The notes: generated by a model from the letters alone, not told the origin. Positions 31,697-40,027 are shown, numbered from the stretch's first letter. The stretch: 64,000 nucleotides of DNA from Kitasatospora viridis (GCF_007829815.1 NZ_VIWT01000008.1:91260-155259), one strand, 5' to 3'. Program-made: numbers and translations.

Positions 31697-32614
31697 TCAC
31701 GAGATGGGCTGGCCAGGCCAGTCGGGGTCGAGAAGAAGGCCCAGGTCCGAGAAGGAGCGTGGCAGTTCCAGCAGTTCCTCGGGGACGGGCAGGCTGGACA
31801 CCGCCTTGTTCGGCGCCGAGTCCGGCATCCGGTTGGTGCGCTTGAGCGACCTGTAGACGGGCGCGGTCATGAACGGAGTGCCGTCCGCCCACGCGATGTG
31901 GCGCACCGGGTGCCCCTCGTCGCTGGCGATGCCGATCAGCTGGTCCTGCAGTTCACCAAGGTCCTGGGAGGCCCTGGCGAGCAAGTGCCGCGCCTGGCCC
32001 GCAACGCGGAGGCGCTCCATGAGCGGGGTCCAGGTGACCTTCTTGTCGTAGGCGCCCTCAAGCTCGGGGTTTGTCTCTCCCGAGGGGATGATCTCCTTGA
32101 GGAAGCTGAGGTCGGGCAGGCGCTGCTGCGCCTTGTCGAGCTGTACGGCTTGCACGCCGTTCTTCAACCGGTCGCGGGCGCGGTCGGTCTCGTACCCCGC
32201 TTCCCGCCACACGTTGTAGATGGGGCGGGTCTCCCGGGTGGACAGTCCGGAGACCGTCCCGAGGTGGATGGCGGGCTGATTCTCCGACCAGCCGAGCAGC
32301 CAGAGGCCCTTGCGGTACTCCTCGATCTCGTGGACCGCCTGCTGCAGGAGCGCGCGGATCGGCACCGTCTTCACCAGTCGGTCGGTGGCGGCGGTGCTGA
32401 CGAAGGCGTGGGGCCGGTTCTCCGGAGTGGAGCCCTGGCTGAGCCCCCCTTCGTCACGTATGCGCTGAGGAGGCGTTACACCGTGCAGGCGCATGTGGGA
32501 GCCGAGCCCAGCCGGGCCCTTGCAGACCTTCCCGCACGTCTTGCAGCGGTAGGCGTCCGCGTCGGCTTCCGGTTCTCGCGTCGGCTCGGAACCCGTGGGT
32601 GTGCTGGGTACCAC
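31697..32614 (-). CDS. C2H2 zinc-finger protein, classical spacing
   Basis: 305 residues from GTG 32614 (GGAAGGAGGG upstream). Residues 24-44 form a finger with C-x2-C-x12-H-x3-H spacing (C24, C27, H40, H44; YRCKTCGKVC... GLGSHMRLHG), the eukaryote-like TFIIIA arrangement that is rare in bacteria but known in actinophages. The remaining 250 residues are helical and unassigned. It is preceded by a family-2 operator promoter and could be a DNA-binding regulator. Confidence 0.75.
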   Translation of the reverse strand: MVPSTPTGSEPTREPEADADAYRCKTCGKVCKGPAGLGSHMRLHGVTPPQRIRDEGGLSQGSTPENRPHAFVSTAATDRLVKTVPIRALLQQAVHEIEEYRKGLWLLGWSENQPAIHLGTVSGLSTRETRPIYNVWREAGYETDRARDRLKNGVQAVQLDKAQQRLPDLSFLKEIIPSGETNPELEGAYDKKVTWTPLMERLRVAGQARHLLARASQDLGELQDQLIGIASDEGHPVRHIAWADGTPFMTAPVYRSLKRTNRMPDSAPNKAVSSLPVPEELLELPRSFSDLGLLLDPDWPGQPIS

Positions 32615-32649
32615 CGAACCCTCCTTCCACGGTCAGGCGTGATGACGGA

Positions 32650-32691
32650 ACTCTAGTGAACTAAGTGTTGCATGGGCAATCGAGTTCACTC
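32650..32691 (-). promoter_or_regulatory. Promoter with family-2 operator, near-perfect dyad
   Basis: Minus strand: GAGTGAACT, three bases, -35 TTGCCC, 18-bp spacer, -10 TAGAGT. The right arm AGTTCACTA is the exact complement of TAGTGAACT. The leader to the GTG at 32614 is about 30 nt and has a strong Shine-Dalgarno. It overlaps the intergenic space after the other C2H2 gene. Confidence 0.75.
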
Positions 32692-32694
32692 AAG

Positions 32695-33477
32695 TCACCT
32701 CGCAGCGCTGTCCTCGGCGAAGGCTTCGGGGTCGATCTTGATGATCCGCATGACCGCCTCGGCCGGACGGTTGTCGAGGACGGCATGGACGACCTGCTCC
32801 TTGAACCGCCGGAGCACCCTCAGTTCGGCGGCACTCTCCTTCGCCGCCACCTTCAGGTCCTTGGCGGCCTGGGCCTTGGTGTCCGCGAGTTCCTCTTCGA
32901 GCGCGCGGATGCGCTCGGAGAAGCGCTCGAACTCGGCAACGGCCCCCTCGCGGACGGCTGCCAGCGCGCTGTCGAAGGCCAGCATCGGATCGGCGGCGGA
33001 GCGGGTCCTGCGCCGGGGGGTGTTTCCCGAGGAGGCCCGGACGTCGTGGGCACGGGCACGGTGGACCCCGAGGTTGCGGAAGCGCTTCCCGCAGTCGGGG
33101 CACTCCTTGTCGGCACCGTCGACCGAGCCTTCGCCGGTCTCCGGCTCCACTTCTCCGACTGGGGTCGGCTCCTCCGGAACCGGGATCTCGGCTGACGCGA
33201 CGCCGCCCGCGCCGTACTCGGCCAGAGCCGCCTCCAGAAGCTCGTCGCCGCCCTGGTCAGCCAGGGCCTCGTACGCCTCCTGGAGGGCATTCCGGACGGC
33301 GGAGTCCTGCACGCCACCCCAGCCCGGGTCGCTGGTGTCGTGAGGCAGGTCGAGGCGTCCGCCGTCCGGCGAGGTGATCACCGTGGCGTTGGCCCGGACG
33401 GACACCTCCCACCCGGGGAGCTGCTCGGCCATCGACGCGAAGCGGGCGGTCTCCGGGGGGAGGGTGGGCGATGCCAT
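32695..33477 (-). CDS. Ros-type C2H2 zinc-finger protein
   Basis: 260 residues from ATG 33477 (AGGAGA upstream); a start at 33501 is possible but lies upstream of that site. C126-x2-C129-x9-H139-x4-H144 (CPDCGKRFRNLGVHRARAH) is exactly the spacing of the Ros/MucR bacterial zinc finger, a DNA-binding module of transcriptional repressors. The C-terminal part is helical with an ALEEELADTKAQAAKDL coiled-coil region for dimerisation. Its own promoter bears a family-1 operator, which suggests autoregulation, but this is inference. Confidence 0.78.
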   Translation of the reverse strand: MASPTLPPETARFASMAEQLPGWEVSVRANATVITSPDGGRLDLPHDTSDPGWGGVQDSAVRNALQEAYEALADQGGDELLEAALAEYGAGGVASAEIPVPEEPTPVGEVEPETGEGSVDGADKECPDCGKRFRNLGVHRARAHDVRASSGNTPRRRTRSAADPMLAFDSALAAVREGAVAEFERFSERIRALEEELADTKAQAAKDLKVAAKESAAELRVLRRFKEQVVHAVLDNRPAEAVMRIIKIDPEAFAEDSAAR

Positions 33478-33504
33478 GGGGTCTCCTGGGTCTAGTTTCA
33501 ATTC

Positions 33505-33533
33505 ACCCTATGACCCTGATACCTAGGTGTCAA
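33505..33533 (-). promoter_or_regulatory. Promoter with family-1 operator overlapping a gene end
   Basis: Minus strand: -35 TTGACA, 17-bp spacer with CCTAGGTATCAGGG, -10 TAGGGT. The -35 and part of the operator encode the last codons and stop of the polyvalent protein gene. It is the least symmetrical of the five family-1 sites. Confidence 0.7.
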
Positions 33534-36500
33534 CGCTGTTCCTCGGAGCCGCTCCGAATGGAATCTTTGTCCACACCCTGCCTGTGGAAACAATTATGTC
33601 TGATGCCGTCCAGGAGACTTCCGGGAGTTTGGGCATGAATCGGAAGTGGTCGCCGACGTACGCGAGCGTCATATGCGGTGACCAGCCGTGTTCGCTCGGG
33701 GTTCGATAGCCGTGGCCGTTGAGGAATTTCTCCAGATCGGAGTGGAGGTGAGTTCCTCCGGGGATATCAGCCGAGCCCCAGAGAACATTCTGGCCGGGCT
33801 TGGTGAATGTCCCCACGCCTCCGATGCGGACGGTTACCGGGCGGTGTCGGCTGGCCCAGTTCCCGATCAGCTGCGGCAAGTCGGCGAGCTGCTGGCGGGT
33901 GTAGTGACCCGTCTTGCCGAGGTAGGCGAGGGTGACGTGGAGCTGGGCTGCTGGTTCTCCGCCGGGCAGGGCCAGCTGCTCGGCGATCTCCGGCGGCGGG
34001 ACCAAGGCCACCATCATGCCGTCCTCGACTTCGGCGGCGGCCTGGCGGGCGATGCGGTCGGCCTCCTCGGGGGTGGCCTGCCGGAAGAACAGGGTGGCGG
34101 TCTTCGGCCTGAGCGAGGTGAGGTCGACGGTCTCGCTGGGGCCGTACTCGTCGTGGGTCATCACGCCGTCGTAGCCGTCGGCGGCGATGGCTTCGGACAG
34201 GGCGCGGCCGGACTTGCCGTCGTAGCGCGCGGACAGCTGGTGCTTCCAGTTCGACGGGTCGCGGTAGTCGCCGCCGAAGTGCATCCGCAGCGGCCGGTGG
34301 AAGGTGATCTGGCCGCCTTCGTAGCGCGGATCGTCGGCCAGGTGGGAGGGCAGCGCGCCCTGGGTGATGTATCGGCCGTGGGGTTCGAGGTCCTGGGCGA
34401 ACTGGCTGCCGTGGTGCCCGGCGCCCTCGGTGTTGCGGAAGTAATCGAAGGTGACGGGGCGATCGTCGCCGGTGTCCTCGGTGTAGGGCTGGCGCGCGGC
34501 GGTGTGGTGCCCGGTGGTGAAGTCGTGATGGGTGAAGTCGGTGCGGAAGTCGCGGTTGTCGTCGGCCAGGTGCAGGGTCCAGGAGATCCCGGTGCGGTCG
34601 CTGGCCCGCTCGCGGCTGTGCCAGACGATCTGCGTGGCCGGGTGCGGCACAGCGGGGAGGTCCTCGGCGGCTTCGTGAGCGGCCCCGTGGGCGTAGTCGG
34701 GGTCGTCCTCCCATTCATGGGCGGCGGGAGCGACCTGCTTGAGCCGTTCGGCGCGTTCGGCCACCGGTTGGGCCGGATCGTGGACGAAGGCGTGGTCCTC
34801 GGGAGTGAGGTGGACGGCGGTCCCTGCGTACTGCTCGGCCCCGAGGTCGTTGGGGTCGTCACCGGGGTGGTGGATCTCGGGCTGGTGGATCTCGGGGCCG
34901 TGGTAGGCCCACTCGTTGATGTCGTTGCCGTCTGTGTGCACGTGCTTGGCCGGGACGGTGGCCTTCAGCACCGGCCAGTCCGGGCCGGTGCCGTCCATGG
35001 CGTGGTTGCGCGCGTACTCGCCGGAGGTGGAGACCCAGTCGCCGGGGCTGATCCGGTCGACGCCGTGGGGCGCGGCCCGGTAGATCGTCACCGGCTCGTC
35101 CGGACGGCCGTGGGCGCGGTGGAGGGTGTGGAGGGACTCCTCGTGGGGCTCGCCGTAGCTGCCGTCGGCGACGTTCTCCTCGAAGCCGGGGTGGAAACCG
35201 GAAGCTCCGTTGGTGGGGTCGTGCAGGGGCGCGCTGTCCGGGCCTGGCGCTCGGTGCTGCATACGGTAGTCGTCGTCCACAGTCCCAGCTTGCCGTACTG
35301 GGAGGACAGCGGCGGCGGCGCGGGTGGGCGCGGCCTCGGCGGTCTGGTCCTTCTTCCAGTCGGTCAGGTCCTGCAGAGGGTGGCCCGGCGCGGCGTCCAG
35401 CGCCTTCCAGACGACATTGCGTTCGTCGTACAGGCCCGTTCCGTCGGGGCCGAAGGCGTCGTGGCGGTCTTGGTGCAGCTGGTCGTACAGGGCGGCGCCT
35501 GCGGCGGCCTGGTCGTCCTCGGGGAGGTGCTCGATCTGCTGGATCTGGTCGCGGAGGTCGTCGAGGCGGTCCCAGTCCTCTTCAGGGAGGTGGTGGGCGT
35601 CGAAGTCGTCGGGAACCTGCACGGGTTCGACGGCCCAGGTGTCCGTGGTGAGGTCGTAGGCGGCGTACGGCTTCAGGGTGCGGATGTCGAAGCTGTCGGG
35701 GTTGACGTAGAAGGTCGACTCCCACGGGCCGGTGGCGTGTCCGTCCGACTGCAGGCTCCGGTCGTCGTCGTCCAGGCCAGCACGCAGCTCTTCGTTGAGA
35801 CGCTGGTCGATCTCCTGGTCCGTCAGGTGCGAGAGCGGTGGGGCGCTGCGGCGGGCCTCGTCGTAGTTGACGCCGATGAGGGTGTCGAGGTCGCCGTTGC
35901 CGTACCAGTGGCTGGCTTCGGAGCCGGTGAGGTAGACGCGGGCCCACCGGGGCCAGTCGGAGCCGTAGCGGGGCGTCCAGAAGTCGTCGAGGAGGTCGAG
36001 GAGTTGCTGGCGGATCTCTGGTCGCAGGTGGGTGCCGTCGAAGAGCCTGGGGTCGAGGCCGGATTTGCCTGGGCCGAAGAAGTGGCCGGTGGGCAGCCAG
36101 TCGTGGTGGTGCTGGTAGGGCTGGGTGTTGTCGGGGACGATGGTGTTCTGGAAGGTGAGGCGGCGGATGGCCTGGTCATAGTCGTGCAGGCCGACGTAGC
36201 CGATGTGGATGCCGCCGTCGTCGGTGGGGCGGTGGACGACGCGGTGGCCTCGGCTGGCCTTGGTGCTGTTCCAACCCTTGAGGGGCTGGGAGAGGGCGTG
36301 GGTCTGCAGCCCGTCGTCGCCTCGGCGCAGGGCTTCGACGGTGTCGGCGATGCGGCGCTGGTCCTGGCGGTCGAGCTTGGCGAGGTCCTTATGGGCGCCG
36401 GGGTGGAAGGTGACCGGGCGGAGTTCGGCTACAGGCCCAGGTCCTGCTGCACCTTCTCCCAGGGGATCGGGGTCTCCCCCGAGTTGTCCCGTTCCAGGAT

Positions 36501-37038
36501 CAGCCGCTCCAGCTCCGGGTGCAGACGTGTCGTGTCGTGGCTTGCCTCGGCCTGCAGTTCGTGACTGGTCATCATGGTCCCCCTTGGCAGCGGTGGTTGG
36601 TTCATCAGCATAGGTGCTGTCGCCTGGGGTAGTGCGGAAGAAGTCGGCGGCGGAGGCCATGGTCCTGCCCCGGGTGACGGTCTTGTCCCGGGTGTAGCCC
36701 TTCCACCATGCCTTCCCGGCGTCGGAGCGGTCGCCGTGCTCGATCCGGCTTCCGGGGTGGCGACGCTGCATCTCGTCCATGAGGGCGCTGCCGACACCGC
36801 GTCGCTGGTGGTCGGGGTGGGTCTCCAGGCGGTCGACGGCCATGGTGCCGCCTCGCCGCTTGGGCGGGTAGTAGGTGAGGTGACCCATCTCCTCGCCGGT
36901 CTCCGGGTGGAGGGCCTTGAGGCGGGTGAGGGTCGGGTACTTCGATCCGCCGGTCTCCTGGTCTTCGTGGTCGAAGAGCGGCTGGAGCTGGAGCTGGTCG
37001 GTTGCTGCGTGCCGGAAGAACTCGGCGGCCGTGGTCAT
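33523..37038 (-). CDS. Polyvalent multi-domain effector (GNAT, RelE-like, NTase, ART, 2H)
   Basis: 1171 residues from ATG 37038 (GGAGG upstream). Domains by eye: GNAT acetyltransferase (1-115; HQRRGVGSAL at 77-86); a low-complexity linker (about 150-204); RelE/ParE-like toxin fold (205-290); nucleotidyltransferase motif GS...GNGDLD (372-385); ADP-ribosyltransferase-like block (about 635-715; R654, STS 670-672, E709); a second possible ART (GGDYRD...GYDGVMTHDEYG, about 915-970); and a C-terminal 2H phosphoesterase (1008-1171) with two H-x-T motifs (LHVTLAYLG, PHMTLAYVG). Such chains are known as polyvalent proteins of phages and conjugative elements, injected or released to disarm hosts. It follows the terminase gene. 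Confidence 0.72.
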   Translation of the reverse strand: MTTAAEFFRHAATDQLQLQPLFDHEDQETGGSKYPTLTRLKALHPETGEEMGHLTYYPPKRRGGTMAVDRLETHPDHQRRGVGSALMDEMQRRHPGSRIEHGDRSDAGKAWWKGYTRDKTVTRGRTMASAADFFRTTPGDSTYADEPTTAAKGDHDDQSRTAGRGKPRHDTSAPGAGAADPGTGQLGGDPDPLGEGAAGPGPVAELRPVTFHPGAHKDLAKLDRQDQRRIADTVEALRRGDDGLQTHALSQPLKGWNSTKASRGHRVVHRPTDDGGIHIGYVGLHDYDQAIRRLTFQNTIVPDNTQPYQHHHDWLPTGHFFGPGKSGLDPRLFDGTHLRPEIRQQLLDLLDDFWTPRYGSDWPRWARVYLTGSEASHWYGNGDLDTLIGVNYDEARRSAPPLSHLTDQEIDQRLNEELRAGLDDDDRSLQSDGHATGPWESTFYVNPDSFDIRTLKPYAAYDLTTDTWAVEPVQVPDDFDAHHLPEEDWDRLDDLRDQIQQIEHLPEDDQAAAGAALYDQLHQDRHDAFGPDGTGLYDERNVVWKALDAAPGHPLQDLTDWKKDQTAEAAPTRAAAAVLPVRQAGTVDDDYRMQHRAPGPDSAPLHDPTNGASGFHPGFEENVADGSYGEPHEESLHTLHRAHGRPDEPVTIYRAAPHGVDRISPGDWVSTSGEYARNHAMDGTGPDWPVLKATVPAKHVHTDGNDINEWAYHGPEIHQPEIHHPGDDPNDLGAEQYAGTAVHLTPEDHAFVHDPAQPVAERAERLKQVAPAAHEWEDDPDYAHGAAHEAAEDLPAVPHPATQIVWHSRERASDRTGISWTLHLADDNRDFRTDFTHHDFTTGHHTAARQPYTEDTGDDRPVTFDYFRNTEGAGHHGSQFAQDLEPHGRYITQGALPSHLADDPRYEGGQITFHRPLRMHFGGDYRDPSNWKHQLSARYDGKSGRALSEAIAADGYDGVMTHDEYGPSETVDLTSLRPKTATLFFRQATPEEADRIARQAAAEVEDGMMVALVPPPEIAEQLALPGGEPAAQLHVTLAYLGKTGHYTRQQLADLPQLIGNWASRHRPVTVRIGGVGTFTKPGQNVLWGSADIPGGTHLHSDLEKFLNGHGYRTPSEHGWSPHMTLAYVGDHFRFMPKLPEVSWTASDIIVSTGRVWTKIPFGAAPRNSVDT
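36429..36575 (-). CDS. Nested RelB-like antitoxin candidate in another frame
   Basis: 48 residues starting at tandem ATGs (36575, 36572) with AAGGGGGA upstream. The sequence is charged and helical, ending in GETPIPWEKVQQDLGL, a C-terminus typical of antitoxins of RelE/ParE-type pairs. Codon third positions are strongly GC in this frame, whereas the frame of the large ORF here reads as low-complexity Gly/Pro/Ala/Asp. It stops just where the RelE-like segment of the large ORF begins, so the pair has antitoxin-toxin order. Confidence 0.6.
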   Translation of the reverse strand: MMTSHELQAEASHDTTRLHPELERLILERDNSGETPIPWEKVQQDLGL

Positions 37039-37047
37039 GGGCACCTC

Positions 37048-37064
37048 CGCCCCTTCGCGGGGCG
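37048..37064 (-). repeat. Leader hairpin, copy 2 (CGCCCC-TTCGC-GGGGCG)
   Basis: A 6-bp stem with a compensating pair change relative to copies at 28488 and 39200. It lies directly before the GGAGG of the polyvalent gene. Confidence 0.65.
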
Positions 37065-37080
37065 GGGCGCGGTGGTGACA

Positions 37081-39183
37081 TCAGCGACGGCGTCCGACTC
37101 GTCCTCGGGAGGGGTTGTCGAGGCGGTCGCGGCCCATGCGGGTGCGGCTGAAGGAGCGCAGGGCGTTGATGGTCTCCTGGCTGTTGCGGTCGGTGGCGGT
37201 GGGGTTGGCGGCGCGCATGGAGTGGCCGTGGAGGCCGCCTTGCAGGGCGGCGGCGGGGCCTCCGCCGAGCATCTCCTTGTAGCCCTCGATCCAGCTGCCG
37301 ATGAGGGCGTAGGTGGTGATCATCATCGCGTCCGCGATGTCTTTGGTCTGGACCGGTCCGATGGTGGGGTGGTCGACCTTGTTGCCGTTGCCCTTCTGGA
37401 GGAACTTCAGCTCCAACTCGGCCTGCTCGTACTCGGGGGCGTGGACCAGCTCCATGTTGATCGCGCTCTTGAACGCCTCGGCGACCTTCCAGTTCCAGGT
37501 GGCGTTCGCGGTGCGCTCGAACACGGTGGTGGTCTTCGGGAGGCGGGCTCGGGCGACCTTCTTGGTGAGTTTCTGGATCGAGCTGACCGAGTTGTACTGG
37601 TCGAAGGTGAACTCCTCGGGCTGGAAGGGCACGAGGATCTCGTCCCAGATCCAGTCGTCGACCTGGTCGTAGTCGATGGTGTGCTCGGGGAAGTCGGCCG
37701 GGTCGAAGTGGTGGATCTTGTCGAAGACGACGTGGGGACGGCCGCCGTCGTCGTACTCGATGTGGGCGCAAGCGATGCCGAAGCGGCAGTTGACCGAGGA
37801 GGGGTCGGCGTGGCCCTTGTAGGTGTAGCTGAGGATGCCCTGGGTGGTGGGGGTGATGAGGGCGGGGCCGAAGCGGTCGGGGCGGCCGTACCAGGGGCCG
37901 AAGACCCGTTCGACCTTGAGGACATCGAGGTAGGCGTCCATGACGGTGGCCCACTGGGAGCGGCGCTCGACCCGGAAGGTGTCGGGCTCAGCCTGCTCCA
38001 GCTTGCGCATCTGGTCGTCGTACTCCTGGATGGCGCCCTTGAGCTTCTTGAAGCCGGGGTGTCCTCCGTTGGTGTACTCGCCGTTGTCGCCCTGGAAGTC
38101 TGCGGGGAGCAGGGGCAGCTCGTGGGCGATCTGCCAGTCGAGGTAGATGTCCCAGCTGGCGAGCTGGATCATCATCATGGCCGGGTAGGCGGGAGTGCCG
38201 TCCGGGTTGAGTTCGACCGCGCGGGTGTAGTTGTCGTAGAACTGCCCGGTCATCTGCCAGGGGCTGGACGGCTCGATGAGGAAGCCGTCTTTCTTGAACT
38301 GGTCGAGGCTCGGGGTGGAGGCGGTGTAGACCTCCTCGGCGCTGCGGTTGGCGCCGGAGGCGACGACGTGGGCCATCTCGTCGAAGCCCATGATGAAGGA
38401 GGCCGGGCCACGGCCCGCCATCAGCGTGCTCTCCTTCGGGAGGATCTCGAAGGTGGCCATGTCCAGGGCGGTCGTGATGCCGCGCTGGGCCATCTCGTCC
38501 ATGCGGACAAAGTCGTGCGGCGCGTACACGCTCAGCTTCTCGCCGAGGCTGTTGGCGATGTAGGGGGCGAAGCAGGGGGCGCCGGTGATCACGTTGACGA
38601 GGTCGCGCCACAGGTTCGCCTTGGCCTGTTCGCGCTTGCCCGCGAAGATCAGGCAGGCGAGCTTCTTGTCCCGGTCGACGCCGTAATGCTCCTGGGGGTC
38701 GCCCTTGGCCATGTAGGTCCACAGGACGTAGGCCATGGCGAGGGCGCTGATGTGGCCCTTGCCCGCGCGGCGGCCCATGACCAGGAGGATCTCCCGGAAC
38801 CACTGGTAGCCGAGGGCCTTGGCGGCGCGCATGCGCTCCAGCAGGCGGGGGCTGCCGGAGACGTCGACCTTGACGGTGTCGAGCGGCTCGCCGTGCTCGT
38901 CGGTCTCGGCCTGGGCCCGCTCCTTGGCGCGCAGGCCGGTGAAGTACGCCTGGTCCCACTCTTCCAGGACTTCGTAGTCGTACGGGGTGAACAGGTCCTC
39001 GCGGAGGAAGAACGCCTTGAGGAGGGTGGCTTGGCGCGGGTAGAGGTTCGGCCGGTCGAGGTAGTCGGGGGAGACGACGAAGGTGATCGGGTCGGGGATG
39101 TCGATCCCGATGAAGAGGTGGTGGATGTCGGCCGGGCCGAACGCGGTGATCGGGGAGCGGCGGTCGGTGGTGGGGGTCGGCAT
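37081..39183 (-). CDS. Phage terminase large subunit
   Basis: 700 residues from ATG 39183. ATPase part: Walker A GRRAGKG at 137-143 and Walker B FIMGFDEM at 263-270, with a conserved motif III-like TASTPSLDQF. Nuclease part: an Asp-bearing strand at IACAHIEYDDG (470-480) and a terminal TKDIADAMM with the last metal ligand. Terminases cut and pump DNA into capsids. No portal, capsid or tail gene is in the window, so either they lie elsewhere on the element or the terminase serves packaging by a helper or another DNA transaction. Confidence 0.85.
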   Translation of the reverse strand: MPTPTTDRRSPITAFGPADIHHLFIGIDIPDPITFVVSPDYLDRPNLYPRQATLLKAFFLREDLFTPYDYEVLEEWDQAYFTGLRAKERAQAETDEHGEPLDTVKVDVSGSPRLLERMRAAKALGYQWFREILLVMGRRAGKGHISALAMAYVLWTYMAKGDPQEHYGVDRDKKLACLIFAGKREQAKANLWRDLVNVITGAPCFAPYIANSLGEKLSVYAPHDFVRMDEMAQRGITTALDMATFEILPKESTLMAGRGPASFIMGFDEMAHVVASGANRSAEEVYTASTPSLDQFKKDGFLIEPSSPWQMTGQFYDNYTRAVELNPDGTPAYPAMMMIQLASWDIYLDWQIAHELPLLPADFQGDNGEYTNGGHPGFKKLKGAIQEYDDQMRKLEQAEPDTFRVERRSQWATVMDAYLDVLKVERVFGPWYGRPDRFGPALITPTTQGILSYTYKGHADPSSVNCRFGIACAHIEYDDGGRPHVVFDKIHHFDPADFPEHTIDYDQVDDWIWDEILVPFQPEEFTFDQYNSVSSIQKLTKKVARARLPKTTTVFERTANATWNWKVAEAFKSAINMELVHAPEYEQAELELKFLQKGNGNKVDHPTIGPVQTKDIADAMMITTYALIGSWIEGYKEMLGGGPAAALQGGLHGHSMRAANPTATDRNSQETINALRSFSRTRMGRDRLDNPSRGRVGRRR

Positions 39184-39199
39184 GGTGGTGGCACCTCCT

Positions 39200-39216
39200 C
39201 ACCCCTTCGTGGGGTG
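39200..39216 (-). repeat. Leader hairpin, copy 3, extended stem
   Basis: CACCCC-TTCGT-GGGGTG. Flanking GCACCTCC (39191-39198) and GGAGGTGC (39218-39225) lengthen the stem and include the terminase ribosome-binding site, so folding would mask translation initiation of the terminase. Confidence 0.65.
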
Positions 39217-39236
39217 GGGAGGTGCCAGCGACAGGG

Positions 39237-39551
39237 TCAGCCGTGGTCGGGGCAGATCTCCAGGTGGTTGAGGGTTCGGGCGACCGACTCGGGCCGGGCG
39301 TCGCTGCCGGAGATGTGTCCGCAGCAGCTGGCGACGCAGTCGGCGGCAATTCCGGCCAGGCGGACCGTGTCGGCGGGGTCGGGGATGCCCTCGTGGCCGG
39401 GCAGGTCGGTGGCTGGGTCGTAGGGGTGGAAGACGGGTTCGAGGGTGAGCAGCGCGGTGCTGACGAGGTGTCCGCACCGGCGGCAGATGGTCGGCCGGAC
39501 GCGGACGAGGACGGCGTCGTCGTTGTAGCCGGGGTTCTCCTCCTCGGTCAT
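39237..39551 (-). CDS. Small zinc-ribbon-like protein (104 aa)
   Basis: ATG 39551 overlaps the upstream stop (ATGA). An early CRRCGH and later CVASCCGH and CPDH provide enough Cys/His for one or two zinc sites. It is located just before the terminase, where phages often carry small regulatory or head-assembly proteins. No family recognised. Confidence 0.7.
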   Translation of the reverse strand: MTEEENPGYNDDAVLVRVRPTICRRCGHLVSTALLTLEPVFHPYDPATDLPGHEGIPDPADTVRLAGIAADCVASCCGHISGSDARPESVARTLNHLEICPDHG

Positions 39552-40012
39552 CGGTGCTGGTGCCCGTCGGGGGTAGTGGCGGAGGCCCAGTCGCTCTTGA
39601 CGACTCCCTTGTCCTGGCCGCGCAGTTCGAGGAAGTTGTTGGTGACCTCGTGGACCTTCTTGTCGTGGTCGAAGACGGTCTTGTCGACGCGGCCGATGAT
39701 CTCGATGCTGGGCATGACGGCGCCTTCGACCTCGTGGCCGTCGATGGCGAAGGTGTACCACTGGACGTCGACGGCGAAGCCGATCTTGTGGAACTGGTCC
39801 TTGACCTCGCGCTGGAAGGAGTCGATGTCGCGGCGCTGGCCCGCGCGCTTCTCCAGCCACTCGAAGACCTTGCCGATCTCTTCGATCTCGGAGTCGAGGA
39901 TGTCGCCTCGGGCGAGGCCGTCGCGGTTGTGGACGCCGCCGTACTCGCGGTCGAAGCGGTCGGGGCCGGGGGTGGCGTTCTGGCTGTTGTGGCCGAGGAT
40001 CGGGATAGCCAT
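39548..40012 (-). CDS. Hypothetical protein (154 aa)
   Basis: ATG 40012 with CAAGGA upstream. Polar N-terminus, then a helical SEIEEIGKVFEWLEKRAGQRR segment and a beta-rich AVDVQWYTFAIDGHEVEG region. No motif allows an assignment. It is part of the packaging-side gene run. Confidence 0.7.
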   Translation of the reverse strand: MAIPILGHNSQNATPGPDRFDREYGGVHNRDGLARGDILDSEIEEIGKVFEWLEKRAGQRRDIDSFQREVKDQFHKIGFAVDVQWYTFAIDGHEVEGAVMPSIEIIGRVDKTVFDHDKKVHEVTNNFLELRGQDKGVVKSDWASATTPDGHQHR

Positions 40013-40027
40013 GGCGGGTCCTTGGGG

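Noticed and set aside
33688..36564. 958-codon plus-strand open frame opposite the polyvalent gene
   Set aside because: Repetitive Val/Gly/Glu composition and no ribosome-binding site; the minus frame carries recognisable enzyme motifs.
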